DNA from: Candidatus Pantoea bituminis
GTDB lineage: Bacteria; Pseudomonadota; Gammaproteobacteria; Enterobacterales; Enterobacteriaceae
Assembly: GCF_018842675.1 (NCBI RefSeq)
Contig: NZ_JAGTWO010000004.1
Span: 3,720,001 to 3,784,000 of the forward strand
Reading direction: 5' to 3'
DNA length: 64,000 nucleotides
Positions 31,008 through 38,837 of the stretch are shown here, piece after piece. A model generated the notes under the pieces. That model saw nothing but the letters and a program-made list of their open reading frames with translations, had not been told where the DNA came from and ran no database searches. How positions within the stretch are numbered: the first letter of the stretch is position 1; each line of letters opens with the position of its first letter. The translations under genes and the position numbers were made by a program.

Positions 31008-31769
31008 CTAAATCCCGCTAAAACCGTTATAGCCCTGATCTTCCCAATAGCCGCCTGGATTCTGATCGGTAACAAAGATCGCGCCGATATGCTTGGCGTT
31101 CTTGAAGCCAAGCTTGGTGGGCACGCGCAGCCGCAGCGGATAACCGAAATCTGGCGGTAGCGGTTTGTTGTCAAAATCCAGGGCGAGAATAGTTTGTGGA
31201 TGCAGAGCCGTGGGCATATCCAGGCTGGAATAGTAACGATCATCGCATTTGAAACCGACATAGCGTGCGGTTAAATCGGCCCCGATGTGTTGCAGAAAGG
31301 TCTTAAGTGGAACGCCGCGCCATTGGCCAATCGCGCTCCAGCCTTCAATGCAAATCAAGCGAGTAATTTGTTCGGTCTGCGGCAAGCGCTGCAATTGCTC
31401 CAGCGTCCAGGACGCTTTGTTCGAGACTTTGCCCGACACTTCCAGCCGGTAATCCGCAAGATCTATCTCCGGCACATTGTATTCGGGATAAAAGGCATTA
31501 AACCGGAACGGACGGGTGATTTGATCGGCAGAATAGGTTTGTGCCAGCTTCTCACCATTAAATAACCAGCTTTGTACCCGATCGTTCCAGCGTGACATCG
31601 CCCATAAAACTTTATCGACGCTATCGCCATCCTGTAAGTTACAACCGCTGAGCAGCGAAACGGCACCCAGCGTTAATCCGCTGCGCAGCAGCATGCGGCG
31701 TTGTAGATTGATCAGCTGTTTGTGCTGATCAGGTTTCAGGATGATTTTACTTTTGGGTTGTTCACTCAC
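31008..31769 (-). CDS. Molybdopterin-dependent oxidoreductase, Tat-exported lipoprotein (sulfite oxidase fold)
   Basis: About 253 residues. The N-terminus has QRRMLLRSG (twin Arg) and then LLSGC, a lipobox, so it is probably exported by Tat and lipid-anchored. The oxidoreductase molybdopterin domain shows RLICIEGWSAIGQWRGVPLK with the Mo-coordinating Cys and YPLRLRVPTKLGFKNAKHI. It is much shorter than MsrP of E. coli (334 residues) and differs at the N-terminus, so I do not call it msrP. Start: GTG 31769 has GGAG 8 bp upstream and overlaps the cytochrome stop; an in-frame GTG at 31790 is the alternative. The cytochrome b561 gene upstream is the likely electron partner. Substrate unknown. Confidence 0.85.
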   Translation of the reverse strand: MSEQPKSKIILKPDQHKQLINLQRRMLLRSGLTLGAVSLLSGCNLQDGDSVDKVLWAMSRWNDRVQSWLFNGEKLAQTYSADQITRPFRFNAFYPEYNVPEIDLADYRLEVSGKVSNKASWTLEQLQRLPQTEQITRLICIEGWSAIGQWRGVPLKTFLQHIGADLTARYVGFKCDDRYYSSLDMPTALHPQTILALDFDNKPLPPDFGYPLRLRVPTKLGFKNAKHIGAIFVTDQNPGGYWEDQGYNGFSGI

Positions 31770-32376
31770 GATCTGCACTCCGCTTGCCACCGGTAATCAT
31801 CGGCCACAACGTTTGCGGCACCAGGATCACCATCACCACGTGAATCACTGTAAACAGCACCAAGCCGCTCATGGCATAAAAGTGCACATAACGCGCCATA
31901 TCAAAACCACCGAACAGCGCCACCAACCCGCTAAACTGCACCGGTTTCCAGATAGATAAACCCGATAGCACCAGCAGCACGCCGTCCACCAACACAAACA
32001 GGTACATCAATTTCTGTACCGCATTGTAGTCGCTGCCGCGATGATGCAGCCGCAGCCGCAATGCCGAGAAAAGATCTTGCCAGAGCGCGCGCCCACTTAG
32101 CGGTAAAAAGCGGCCACGAAATTGCCCGCTGATGATGCCCCACACCAGATAAATTACCCCGTTAGCAAACAGCAACCACATCACCGCCAAATGCCAGGCA
32201 ATGTGGCCGCCGAGCCAGCCGCCGAGCGTCATCCATGCGGGAAAAGTGAAATTGAACAGCGGCGAGGCGTTGTAAATGCCCCAGCCGCTCATCAGCATGC
32301 CAATCATCACCAGCACATTTGTCCAGTGACAAAGCCGAATCGGCCAGGGATGACGTGAACCCGATGCTTTTTTCAT
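31762..32376 (-). CDS. Cytochrome b561-family membrane protein
   Basis: 204 residues with four hydrophobic segments and suitable heme-ligand histidines (LCHWTNVLVMIGMLMSGW, HIAWHLAVMWLL, HFYAMSGLVLFTVIHVV). Di-heme b-type cytochromes of this family pass electrons from quinol to periplasmic redox enzymes. It directly precedes the molybdo-oxidoreductase gene with overlapping ends and is preceded 3 bp away by the DUF5666 gene, so the three are one operon. It plays the role that MsrQ plays for MsrP but belongs to a different family (soluble-side histidines fit b561). Confidence 0.85.
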   Translation of the reverse strand: MKKASGSRHPWPIRLCHWTNVLVMIGMLMSGWGIYNASPLFNFTFPAWMTLGGWLGGHIAWHLAVMWLLFANGVIYLVWGIISGQFRGRFLPLSGRALWQDLFSALRLRLHHRGSDYNAVQKLMYLFVLVDGVLLVLSGLSIWKPVQFSGLVALFGGFDMARYVHFYAMSGLVLFTVIHVVMVILVPQTLWPMITGGKRSADRE

Positions 32377-32379
32377 GAT

Positions 32380-32991
32380 TTACATCGGTGGTGTCAGACC
32401 ATCTTTACCAGCAGAAATACCGCGAGCCACGATGTGACCATCGCTGGCTTTGCTGCCAAACAGCACTACTTTGCCGCCCGGCTTCAGCAAACTTTTATTG
32501 CCCGGCTCAATCAGCACCACCGGTACATCATCAGGAACCTGCACCGTTTTTTGCTTGTCGCCATATTTAACCGTCATGGTGCGGCCATTGCTGTTAACCA
32601 GTTTGCCGACCGTACCGTTAGTCATGGTATTGATTTTGCCATCGGCTGATTCGAAAGGATTAAAGCCTTCACCACTGCCGCGCAGGCTTGGCGCAAATAC
32701 GTGGACTTCAAGCGCTTTCAGTTCGCCATTCGCTTGCGGTACCGCGGCGGTACCGATAAAGCTGTCTGGTTTGATGTCGCTCATCTGCGCTTTGCTGACG
32801 CTGTTAACTTTAGTTTTGTCGTTGATCTCGACTTTAATTTTATCGCCCTGACGCGTGGTGACATCCAGCTGGTTGCCGCTGATGGCATCAATGGTGCCGC
32901 GCATAGGGGTAATCACATTGTCAGCGGCTGCCGCAGTAAAGGCGACGCTGAGTAATAAGCCAGGCAGTAAGGCGCGCAGGCGTGAAGTCAT
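32380..32991 (-). CDS. DUF5666-like periplasmic protein
   Basis: 203 residues from ATG 32991, chosen because GGAG lies 9 bp upstream and the protein then starts with a clear signal peptide (MTSRLRALLPGLLLSVAFTA then AAADN). The longer frame from 33087 adds a non-signal tail. The mature part is built of small beta-barrel repeats (GTIDAISGNQLDVTTRQGDKI; GTVGKLVNSNGRTMTVKYGDK), the pattern of DUF5666. First gene of the three-gene redox operon; its role is unknown, possibly binding or protecting the oxidoreductase. Confidence 0.75.
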   Translation of the reverse strand: MTSRLRALLPGLLLSVAFTAAAADNVITPMRGTIDAISGNQLDVTTRQGDKIKVEINDKTKVNSVSKAQMSDIKPDSFIGTAAVPQANGELKALEVHVFAPSLRGSGEGFNPFESADGKINTMTNGTVGKLVNSNGRTMTVKYGDKQKTVQVPDDVPVVLIEPGNKSLLKPGGKVVLFGSKASDGHIVARGISAGKDGLTPPM

Positions 32992-33119
32992 AGGGGATTC
33001 TCCAGAAGAAGTTAGCAGACTAACTAAGCGTAAGAGGTCTGGATAAATAGTGTGGGAAAATCGAGGAAAAAGAGTGTATTGAAACATTACGAGCCCGCTT
33101 TGCAGGCCCGTAAAAACGT

Positions 33120-33548
33120 TTAGCGAACGATGTTCAGCGTCACGTCAATGTTGTTGCGGGTTGCATTGGAATAAGGGCAGACGATGTGTGCTGCATCAAC
33201 CAATTTTTTCGCTTCCGCTTCATCCATCTCAGGCAGATGGATATTCAGGGTGGCTTCAATGCCGAAACCGTTCGGGATTGGGCCAATGCCGACTTCGCCT
33301 TCAATCCATGCATCTTTAGGCATAGAAATCTTGTCGCGACCCGCTACAAACTTCATTGCGCCGAGGAAACAGGCTGAATAACCCGCTGCGAACAGCTGCT
33401 CTGGGTTGGTCACTTCGCCGCCTGCGCCGCCCATCTCTTTCGGCACGCCTAATTTAACGTCCAGCACACCGTCAGAAGAGGTTGCACGACCATCACGACC
33501 GCCGGTTGCTTTGGCTTTTGCACAGTAAACCACTTGTTCTAATGACAT
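33120..33548 (-). CDS. ohr: Organic hydroperoxide resistance peroxidase Ohr
   Basis: Lipoyl/thiol-dependent peroxidase that reduces organic and fatty-acid hydroperoxides. 142 residues. Contains the two catalytic cysteines: Cys60 in [11 protein letters not shown] and Cys124 in [11 protein letters not shown], and the conserved [12 protein letters not shown] start. GAGGAATTT precedes the start. The ohrR gene lies 98 bp upstream in the same direction, the usual peroxide-sensing pair. Confidence 0.95.
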   Translation of the reverse strand: MSLEQVVYCAKAKATGGRDGRATSSDGVLDVKLGVPKEMGGAGGEVTNPEQLFAAGYSACFLGAMKFVAGRDKISMPKDAWIEGEVGIGPIPNGFGIEATLNIHLPEMDEAEAKKLVDAAHIVCPYSNATRNNIDVTLNIVR

Positions 33549-33646
33549 AAATTCCTCGCTATATGCTATTTAATCGCCCACTACTTAAATAAGCGTAGTC
33601 GAACGGGTGAAATTTAGCGGGTGCGTGGCACCCACATTATGAATTC

Positions 33647-34084
33647 TTATCGCGAACGATTCAGATTATTGCGAAGATCGTCCAGCTGCGTTTTCAGCGC
33701 ATTCAAAGCGGATTCATCACAGGCCGCCGCACATTGAATGGCGTCGGGAATGCTTTCTGCCTTGCTACGCAAGGCTCGACCTGTTTCGGTCAACGTCACC
33801 ACTACTTGCCGCTCATCCTGACGCGAACGCTGACGATTAATGAGTCCGGCGCTTTCCAGCCTTTTAAGCAGCGGTGTCAGCGTGGCGGAATCCAAAAAGA
33901 GCTGCTCACCAATCTCCGAGACGGTGACATCATCTTTTTGCCACAGCACCAGCATCACCAGATATTGTGGATAGGTCACGTCGAGTTGCGTAAGCAGCTG
34001 GCGATACACCTTATTCATCGCCAGATTGGCAGAATAGAGCGCGAAGCAGAGCTGCTGATCCAGCAACAGTGGCGCTGCTTTCAC
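33647..34084 (-). CDS. ohrR: OhrR, MarR-family organic peroxide sensor
   Basis: 145 residues. Peroxide-sensing Cys13 lies in [15 protein letters not shown], the hallmark of OhrR. The winged helix follows: [29 protein letters not shown] and the wing [17 protein letters not shown]. It should repress ohr until Cys oxidation. Divergent from the HD hydrolase gene at 34174. A weak pseudo-palindrome TACACAATTGCA occurs in the shared upstream region (about 34133-34144); it resembles the TACAATTGTA core of OhrR sites but is too imperfect to call. Confidence 0.92.
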   Translation of the reverse strand: MKAAPLLLDQQLCFALYSANLAMNKVYRQLLTQLDVTYPQYLVMLVLWQKDDVTVSEIGEQLFLDSATLTPLLKRLESAGLINRQRSRQDERQVVVTLTETGRALRSKAESIPDAIQCAAACDESALNALKTQLDDLRNNLNRSR

Positions 34085-34173
34085 TTTTTGTCATCTTGAT
34101 TACTGTTCATGGCTAGAATATAGATAGCGCGCTACACAATTGCAAGCAACATATTATGCTAAGGAGTAAAAGC

Positions 34174-34767
34174 ATGATGGATTCTCTTGAAGATCAGGCG
34201 CGACGCTATGCAACACAAGCCCATGCCGAAACGGGTCAGCGACGCAAATACACTGATGAACCCTATATTGTGCATCCGGCGGCAGTCGTTGAATTGGTTC
34301 GCAGCATTACGAGTGATGAAAATTTGCTGGCCGCAGCCTGGTTACACGACACGGTAGAAGATACCGCGACCACACTAAACGATATCAACACTCACTTTGG
34401 CCCGCGAGTCGCCGAGCTGGTAGAAATGTTAACAGACAGTGCCCAGCCGACCGCTAAAAACCGAGCGGCCCGCAAGCTGGCACATTTTCAGCACACGGCT
34501 AACGCAGCGCCGGAAGCGCAAACCATTAAACTTGCAGATATCATCGACAATACGCGCTCAATTGTGCGGTTTGATCCGCACTTTGCTCGTATCTATTTGG
34601 TAGAGAAAAAGGTGCAAATCGAATTGCTGAAGCAAGGTGACGCTCAATTGTGGCAGCAGGCCTCAACCATTATCGAAGCAGGCATTGCGCAGTTAGGTGA
34701 GCCGCCCTATAGCGTGCCGGAGAGTTGGTTCGTTAAACAAGCCGCTAAATATGGCGGCTTAAGCTGA
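34174..34767 (+). CDS. HD-domain hydrolase, MESH1/SpoT-hydrolase-like
   Basis: 197 residues from ATG 34174, with AAGGAG 8 bp upstream. HD signature of the RelA/SpoT hydrolase family: His34 in PYIVHPAAV, His58-Asp59 in AAWLHDTVEDT, and KLADIIDN for the last metal ligand. There is no synthetase, TGS or ACT domain, so it would be a stand-alone (p)ppGpp hydrolase or NADPH phosphatase of the MESH1 type. Substrate is inferred. Divergent from ohrR and closed by its own terminator. Confidence 0.85.
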   Translation: MMDSLEDQARRYATQAHAETGQRRKYTDEPYIVHPAAVVELVRSITSDENLLAAAWLHDTVEDTATTLNDINTHFGPRVAELVEMLTDSAQPTAKNRAARKLAHFQHTANAAPEAQTIKLADIIDNTRSIVRFDPHFARIYLVEKKVQIELLKQGDAQLWQQASTIIEAGIAQLGEPPYSVPESWFVKQAAKYGGLS

Positions 34768-34768
34768 A

Positions 34769-34797
34769 AAAACCCGCCAGCGGCGGGTTCTTTTGTT
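34769..34797 (+). terminator. Terminator of the HD hydrolase gene
   Basis: Stem AACCCGCC / GGCGGGTT with loop AGC (34771-34789), followed by CTTTTGTTCTT; A-run on the other side. It lies 3 bp after the stop codon and may also serve yiaG from the other strand. Confidence 0.85.
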
Positions 34798-34816
34798 CTT
34801 CTCGTCTTATCAGTGC

Positions 34817-35110
34817 TTACTCAAGCAACTGCCTTCCAAGGTACGGGTTGGCATGAAGCAACTTCATTAGTTTCTGCGCCGTGGCTGAAGGACGCGTACG
34901 ACGTGCCTCCCAACTTTTCACAGAAGAAACGCTAACGCCCATTACTTTGGCAAATTCATCAAGCTGCATACCGGTCATTTCGCGTAAGCGTTGTGGTTCG
35001 GGCATCGTAGGCTGGAGTTGAATTTCCAAATCAGCAGGACGTTTATCACGTGTCAATACAATCTGCTCAAGGCTGCTGAGCAATTCAAACATTGGGTCTT
35101 TTAATTCCAT
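34817..35110 (-). CDS. yiaG: YiaG, XRE-family helix-turn-helix regulator
   Basis: 97 residues, very like E. coli YiaG (96): start MELKDPMFELLSSLEQIVL and HTH core LDEFAKVMGVSVSSVKSWEARR, ending ANPYLGRQLLE. It resembles antitoxin-type repressors (HigA/MqsA C-terminus) but no toxin gene stands next to it. AAGGAG precedes the start. In E. coli yiaG neighbours yiaF and cspA; here yiaF is 9 kb away and no cspA is seen. Confidence 0.9.
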   Translation of the reverse strand: MELKDPMFELLSSLEQIVLTRDKRPADLEIQLQPTMPEPQRLREMTGMQLDEFAKVMGVSVSSVKSWEARRTRPSATAQKLMKLLHANPYLGRQLLE

Positions 35111-35912
35111 AGAGAACTCCTTAAAAACTCACTATGAATCACGTGAAAGTAGAGAGGTACGAACCTGAAGTCAGGTTCTGAAACCGGCCTGTTCAGGCTG
35201 CATCCCGCAAGGGTTTGTTTTTGTTATGAGTAAAACCATTACGGGACACAGCCTGTTGTGCACTGCTTTTAAAAGGTGTCAGAACAATGCAACAAAAGTC
35301 GGGAAGCTAAGTATGGATAGAGTCCTGACGATTTGCTGCGCAATTTATAATTTTTTTATCTATGCTTTGCCACTTTCGGCCAAAATTCACTAACCGATTG
35401 AATTTAATACGATTTAAAGAGGGTTTCTGTTGGCTTAAATTGAAAAATAATGCTTATGAATGCAGCTTTTTTCAGGCAAATGTCATCATCCACGTCAAAA
35501 GACACTAAACGGCGTTCATAACACCGTCGCATTCAAAGATCGTCTTACGCATTGTGGCGAGTCAATATTGCAATAGCATTGCAGGCTCGCATTCATCCTG
35601 TTCACAGAAGTCACTGCAATTTCCACGCCATCTCCACGACGCCTGCGCTCGCATCAACAGGCTGTCGCATGTTGCTCCCAGCGCGGGCGGTTATTCGTTT
35701 CAATGCTTCACGGATTAAGCGAAGTTTTGTCGCGCGCACTGACGTAAACCCGCGCAGTATTGCACACTTTTACAGCAATCACGCACTGTTCTGGCGCAAT
35801 GCGCTTTTCCTCACCTGGTCGTTATTCGCCAGGGTAAGTAAAACAACAGGGATCACTGCAATTATTTCATTGTTATTAATCAATGGAATACCTCATTTTT
35901 ACCCTTAATCAT
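35111..35912. other. Intergenic region without a clear gene
   Basis: About 800 bp between yiaG and the palindrome upstream of the GntR operon. A 118-codon frame (35552-35908, plus) has no ribosome site, odd composition and no recognisable motif, so I do not call it. A CG-rich inverted section near 35180-35225 (GCCTGTTCAGGC) may form a small hairpin. Confidence 0.5.
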
Positions 35913-35939
35913 ACTGAACCAATTAAAAATTGGTTCAGT
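35913..35939. promoter_or_regulatory. Perfect 27-bp palindrome, candidate GntR operator
   Basis: Arms ACTGAACCAATT and AATTGGTTCAGT are exact inverted repeats around AAA. It sits about 105 bp before the GntR start and overlaps a possible promoter (TTGGTT at 35930, TACATA at 35952, 16-bp spacer). No T-run follows, so it is not a terminator. The half-site AATTGGT fits the style of FadR-subfamily operators; autoregulation is an inference. Confidence 0.7.
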
Positions 35940-36043
35940 TCTTGCCTACGCTACATAGAGCCCAACTGTTTAATTCATAAACAAAAACTTATGAAAACCG
36001 GCTTTACCCCATCTTTTTCTGATAGATGACAGGCGAACCAATA

Positions 36044-36762
36044 ATGAGTGATACGCCCGAAACCTCAGCCAACTCCAGTTCAGCACTGGAAAAACTGCGG
36101 CAGCTGCTTCAGCAGCACGACAGCACACCTGAACTCGCTTTACCCACCGAGCGAGAGCTGGCGGAGCGTTTTTGCGTAGGCCGACGTGAAATCCGCCGAG
36201 CGCTTGATGTGCTGGAAGAAGAAGGTCGCATCTGGCGTAAGCAAGGCAAAGGTACGTTTGTTGGCCCATCCGCGCCGGTTCAGCCCTTGGTGCTGCACGC
36301 TTTGCCGCAGCAATCGAATTTGCTGGAAGTGATGGAGGCGCGCTTGCAGCTTGAACCCGGCCTGGCGAGATTAGCTGCGCTACGCGCCAGCAAAGAGCAG
36401 ATCTCGCTGCTGCATCGCTTACTGGAGCGCATGCATCAGGTCGCACCCGGTGATGGCGATCAACATGAGTTATGGGACAGCGCCTTTCATCGTGCGATTG
36501 CTGAAGCTGCGGGCAATCGCTTGATGCTGGGTTTATTCGATGCCATTGACGCCATTCGCCGCGATCCCGGCTGGCAGCATCTGCGAGTACAAGCGCGCAC
36601 CCTGCGCGGCTGGATACCTACGATGTGCATCATTTGCGGCTGGTCACGCATATCGCGCAGCGTCAGCCTGTAGAAGCCGCCGCCGCCATGCGCGAGCACC
36701 TATTAGCGCTGCAACAAGCGTTAATGGAAGCCCTTCATCAGCCCGATCAGGAGACGTTATGA
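36044..36762 (+). CDS. GntR-family (FadR/FCD) transcription regulator (frameshifted)
   Basis: Residues 15-75 are the winged helix with LPTERELAERFCVGRREIRRALDVLEEEGRIWRKQGKGTFV (shown here as LPTERELAERF and RREIRRALDVLEEEGRI); the rest is the helical FCD effector domain with RLQLEPGLARLAALRA and DSAFHRAIAEAAGNRL. The frame breaks at about 36605-36610 (CTGCGCGGCTGG); adding one base continues as RLDTYDVHHLRLVTHIAQRQPVEAA and ends at TGA 36762, whose ATGA overlaps the next gene. Repaired length about 239 residues. It probably controls the downstream ABC transporter/ggt operon; the ligand is unknown. Confidence 0.85.
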
Positions 36763-37763
36763 GTGACGGTTCTTGCCGCCCGGTGTTGGCGGTACGTAAT
36801 TTACGCGTGCAGTTTCGCGGCTCGCCGGTCACGGTGCTGGATGGCATTTCGCTTACGCTAAACGCCGGTGAAACGCTGGCATTGGTGGGTGAATCAGGAT
36901 GCGGTAAAAGCATTACCTCGCTGGCGCTAATGGGTTTATTGCCTGCCAGTGCGCAGATTCTTGAAGGTGAAATGCGCTTCGACGATTGTGAATTACGTCA
37001 CCTCAGCAACACCGATTACGCCAGTTTACGCGGCAATCAGTTGGCAATGATTTTTCAGGAGCCAATGACCTCACTCAATCCGGCGTTTACGCTTGGCGAT
37101 CAACTCAGCGAGGCGGTATTAAGGCACCGCCGCGTCAGTCGTCGTGAAGCGATGGACGTCGCGTTGGAAATCCTGAAAAAAGTACAAATTCCCGCACCGG
37201 AAATGCGACTCAAAGCCTATCCACATCAGCTTTCGGGAGGTATGCGTCAACGCGTGATGATCGCCATGGCGCTGATCAACAATCCCAAGCTGCTGGTAGC
37301 TGACGAACCGACTACCGCGCTCGACGTCACTATTCAGGCACAAATCCTTCAGCTGTTAAACAGCCTGCAAAAAGAAACCGGCACTGCGGTTCTGATGATC
37401 ACCCATGACCTTGGCGTGGTGGCGGAAGTTGCGCAGCAGGTGGCGGTGATGTACGCCGGACAAGTGGTGGAAACCGGTTCAGTCGAGGCGATTTTCAACG
37501 ATCCGCAACATCCGTACACCATTGGCTTGATGGGCTCGATTCCCAGTCTTGCTGCCCGCAGCGGCCCGCTGTCCACCATTCCGGGCAACGTGCCTTTACC
37601 CGAGCAAATGCCTGCCGGCTGCCGCTTCGCGACGCGCTGCCCATTCGCTGAAACGCGTTGCCATCAAACGCGTCCTACGCTGCACGCTTTGGCACCCGCC
37701 CATCAGGTGGCCTGCTTTCGCGCGCCGCTGGAACAGCACGTCACGCTGGGAGAGATTGCATGA
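36759..37763 (+). CDS. Oligopeptide/glutathione-type ABC transporter ATPase (DppD-like)
   Basis: 334 residues from ATG 36759, overlapping the regulator's stop. Walker A GESGCGKS, signature [16 protein letters not shown], Walker [14 protein letters not shown]-loop ITHDLGVVAE, and the C-terminal Cys cluster CRFATRCPFAETRC. Belongs to the Opp/Dpp/Gsi family. The longer frame from 36540 lies inside the regulator gene. Its stop overlaps the next ATPase gene (ATGA). Confidence 0.93.
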   Translation: MSDGSCRPVLAVRNLRVQFRGSPVTVLDGISLTLNAGETLALVGESGCGKSITSLALMGLLPASAQILEGEMRFDDCELRHLSNTDYASLRGNQLAMIFQEPMTSLNPAFTLGDQLSEAVLRHRRVSRREAMDVALEILKKVQIPAPEMRLKAYPHQLSGGMRQRVMIAMALINNPKLLVADEPTTALDVTIQAQILQLLNSLQKETGTAVLMITHDLGVVAEVAQQVAVMYAGQVVETGSVEAIFNDPQHPYTIGLMGSIPSLAARSGPLSTIPGNVPLPEQMPAGCRFATRCPFAETRCHQTRPTLHALAPAHQVACFRAPLEQHVTLGEIA

Positions 37764-38821
37764 AACCGATTTTGGAATGCCGCGACCTGAGCAAAACCTT
37801 TGCTGGCCCCACTCAACTGTTCAAACGTAATAAACAGGTGACAGCGGTGGATCGCATCTCGTTGCAGGTAAAAGCGGGTGAAACTCTGGCGATCGTGGGC
37901 GAATCTGGCTCGGGCAAATCCACTTTGGGCCGCCTGCTACTGCGCCTGCTGGCCGCCAGTCAGGGTCAGGTTTTTTATCAGGGTGAAGAGATTACCCATG
38001 CGAATGGCGCGCATCTCAATCGGCTGCGCCGCGAGTTACAAATCATCTTTCAGGATCCGTTTGCTTCATTGAATCCGCGTATGACGGTTGAAAGCATTGT
38101 GGGTGAACCGTTGTGGTTGCACACCAAACTCACACGTGACGATCGCCAGGCGCGAGTGCATCAGCTGTTGCGCACCGTGGGTTTGCCGCCCGCCTGGGCG
38201 CAACGTTATCCGCATGAATTTTCTGGTGGTCAGCGCCAGCGCATCGGCATCGCGCGCGCGCTGGCGTCTGAACCGACATTGTTACTTGGCGACGAACCGG
38301 TTTCGGCACTGGACGTTTCAGTGCAGGCGCAGGTGGTGAATCTGTTGGAGAGCCTGAAACAGCAGTTTGGTCTGACGATGATCATCGTCGCGCACGGTCT
38401 GGCGGTGATTCGCCACATGAGCGATCGCGTTGCGGTGATGTACCTCGGGCAAATCGTTGAGCTTGCCAGCGTTGACGAAATTTTTGATGCGCCCTTGCAT
38501 CCTTATACCCAAGCGCTGATTGCGTCGGCACCGCAAATGCAGCCAGGCGTGCCACGCACGCAGCCGCTGCTGCAGGGCGATTTGCCTAATCCGGCATCCC
38601 CGCCGAGCGGCTGCCGCTTTCATACCCGTTGCCCCTATGTCACCGATGAGTGCCGCCAGTTAGAGCCGATCAATCAGGTTTTACCCGGCGGACGTCAGGT
38701 CGCCTGCCACCGCTGGCAGGAAATTAATCGCGATCGCAGCGCCATTCTTATCGCGCCGCCGTCTGCCGCTTTTTTACGCCGCCGTGCCTTGTTCGAGCAC
38801 GCGGTGAATCAACCGTCCTAA
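37760..38821 (+). CDS. Oligopeptide/glutathione-type ABC transporter ATPase (DppF-like)
   Basis: 353 residues from ATG 37760. Walker [10 protein letters not shown], signature [16 protein letters not shown], Walker [13 protein letters not shown], a variant H-loop VAHGLAVIRH (the usual THD/SHD is AHG here), and CRFHTRCPYVTDEC. The His of the H-loop is kept but the following Asp is Gly, which is unusual. The C-terminal tail of about 30 residues is longer than in DppF. Coupled to the previous ATPase by an ATGA overlap. Confidence 0.93.
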   Translation: MKPILECRDLSKTFAGPTQLFKRNKQVTAVDRISLQVKAGETLAIVGESGSGKSTLGRLLLRLLAASQGQVFYQGEEITHANGAHLNRLRRELQIIFQDPFASLNPRMTVESIVGEPLWLHTKLTRDDRQARVHQLLRTVGLPPAWAQRYPHEFSGGQRQRIGIARALASEPTLLLGDEPVSALDVSVQAQVVNLLESLKQQFGLTMIIVAHGLAVIRHMSDRVAVMYLGQIVELASVDEIFDAPLHPYTQALIASAPQMQPGVPRTQPLLQGDLPNPASPPSGCRFHTRCPYVTDECRQLEPINQVLPGGRQVACHRWQEINRDRSAILIAPPSAAFLRRRALFEHAVNQPS

Positions 38822-38837
38822 TCTCTGGAGATATGTC

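Noticed and set aside
31008..31769. Calling the molybdo-oxidoreductase MsrP
   Set aside because: It is about 80 residues shorter than E. coli MsrP, has a lipobox, and its partner is a b561 cytochrome rather than MsrQ.
34130..34146. OhrR operator between ohrR and the HD hydrolase gene
   Set aside because: TACACAATTGCA only partly matches the TACAATTGTA core; too imperfect to call.
35552..35908. 118-codon frame between yiaG and the GntR gene
   Set aside because: No ribosome site, no recognised motif, and composition unlike neighbouring genes.
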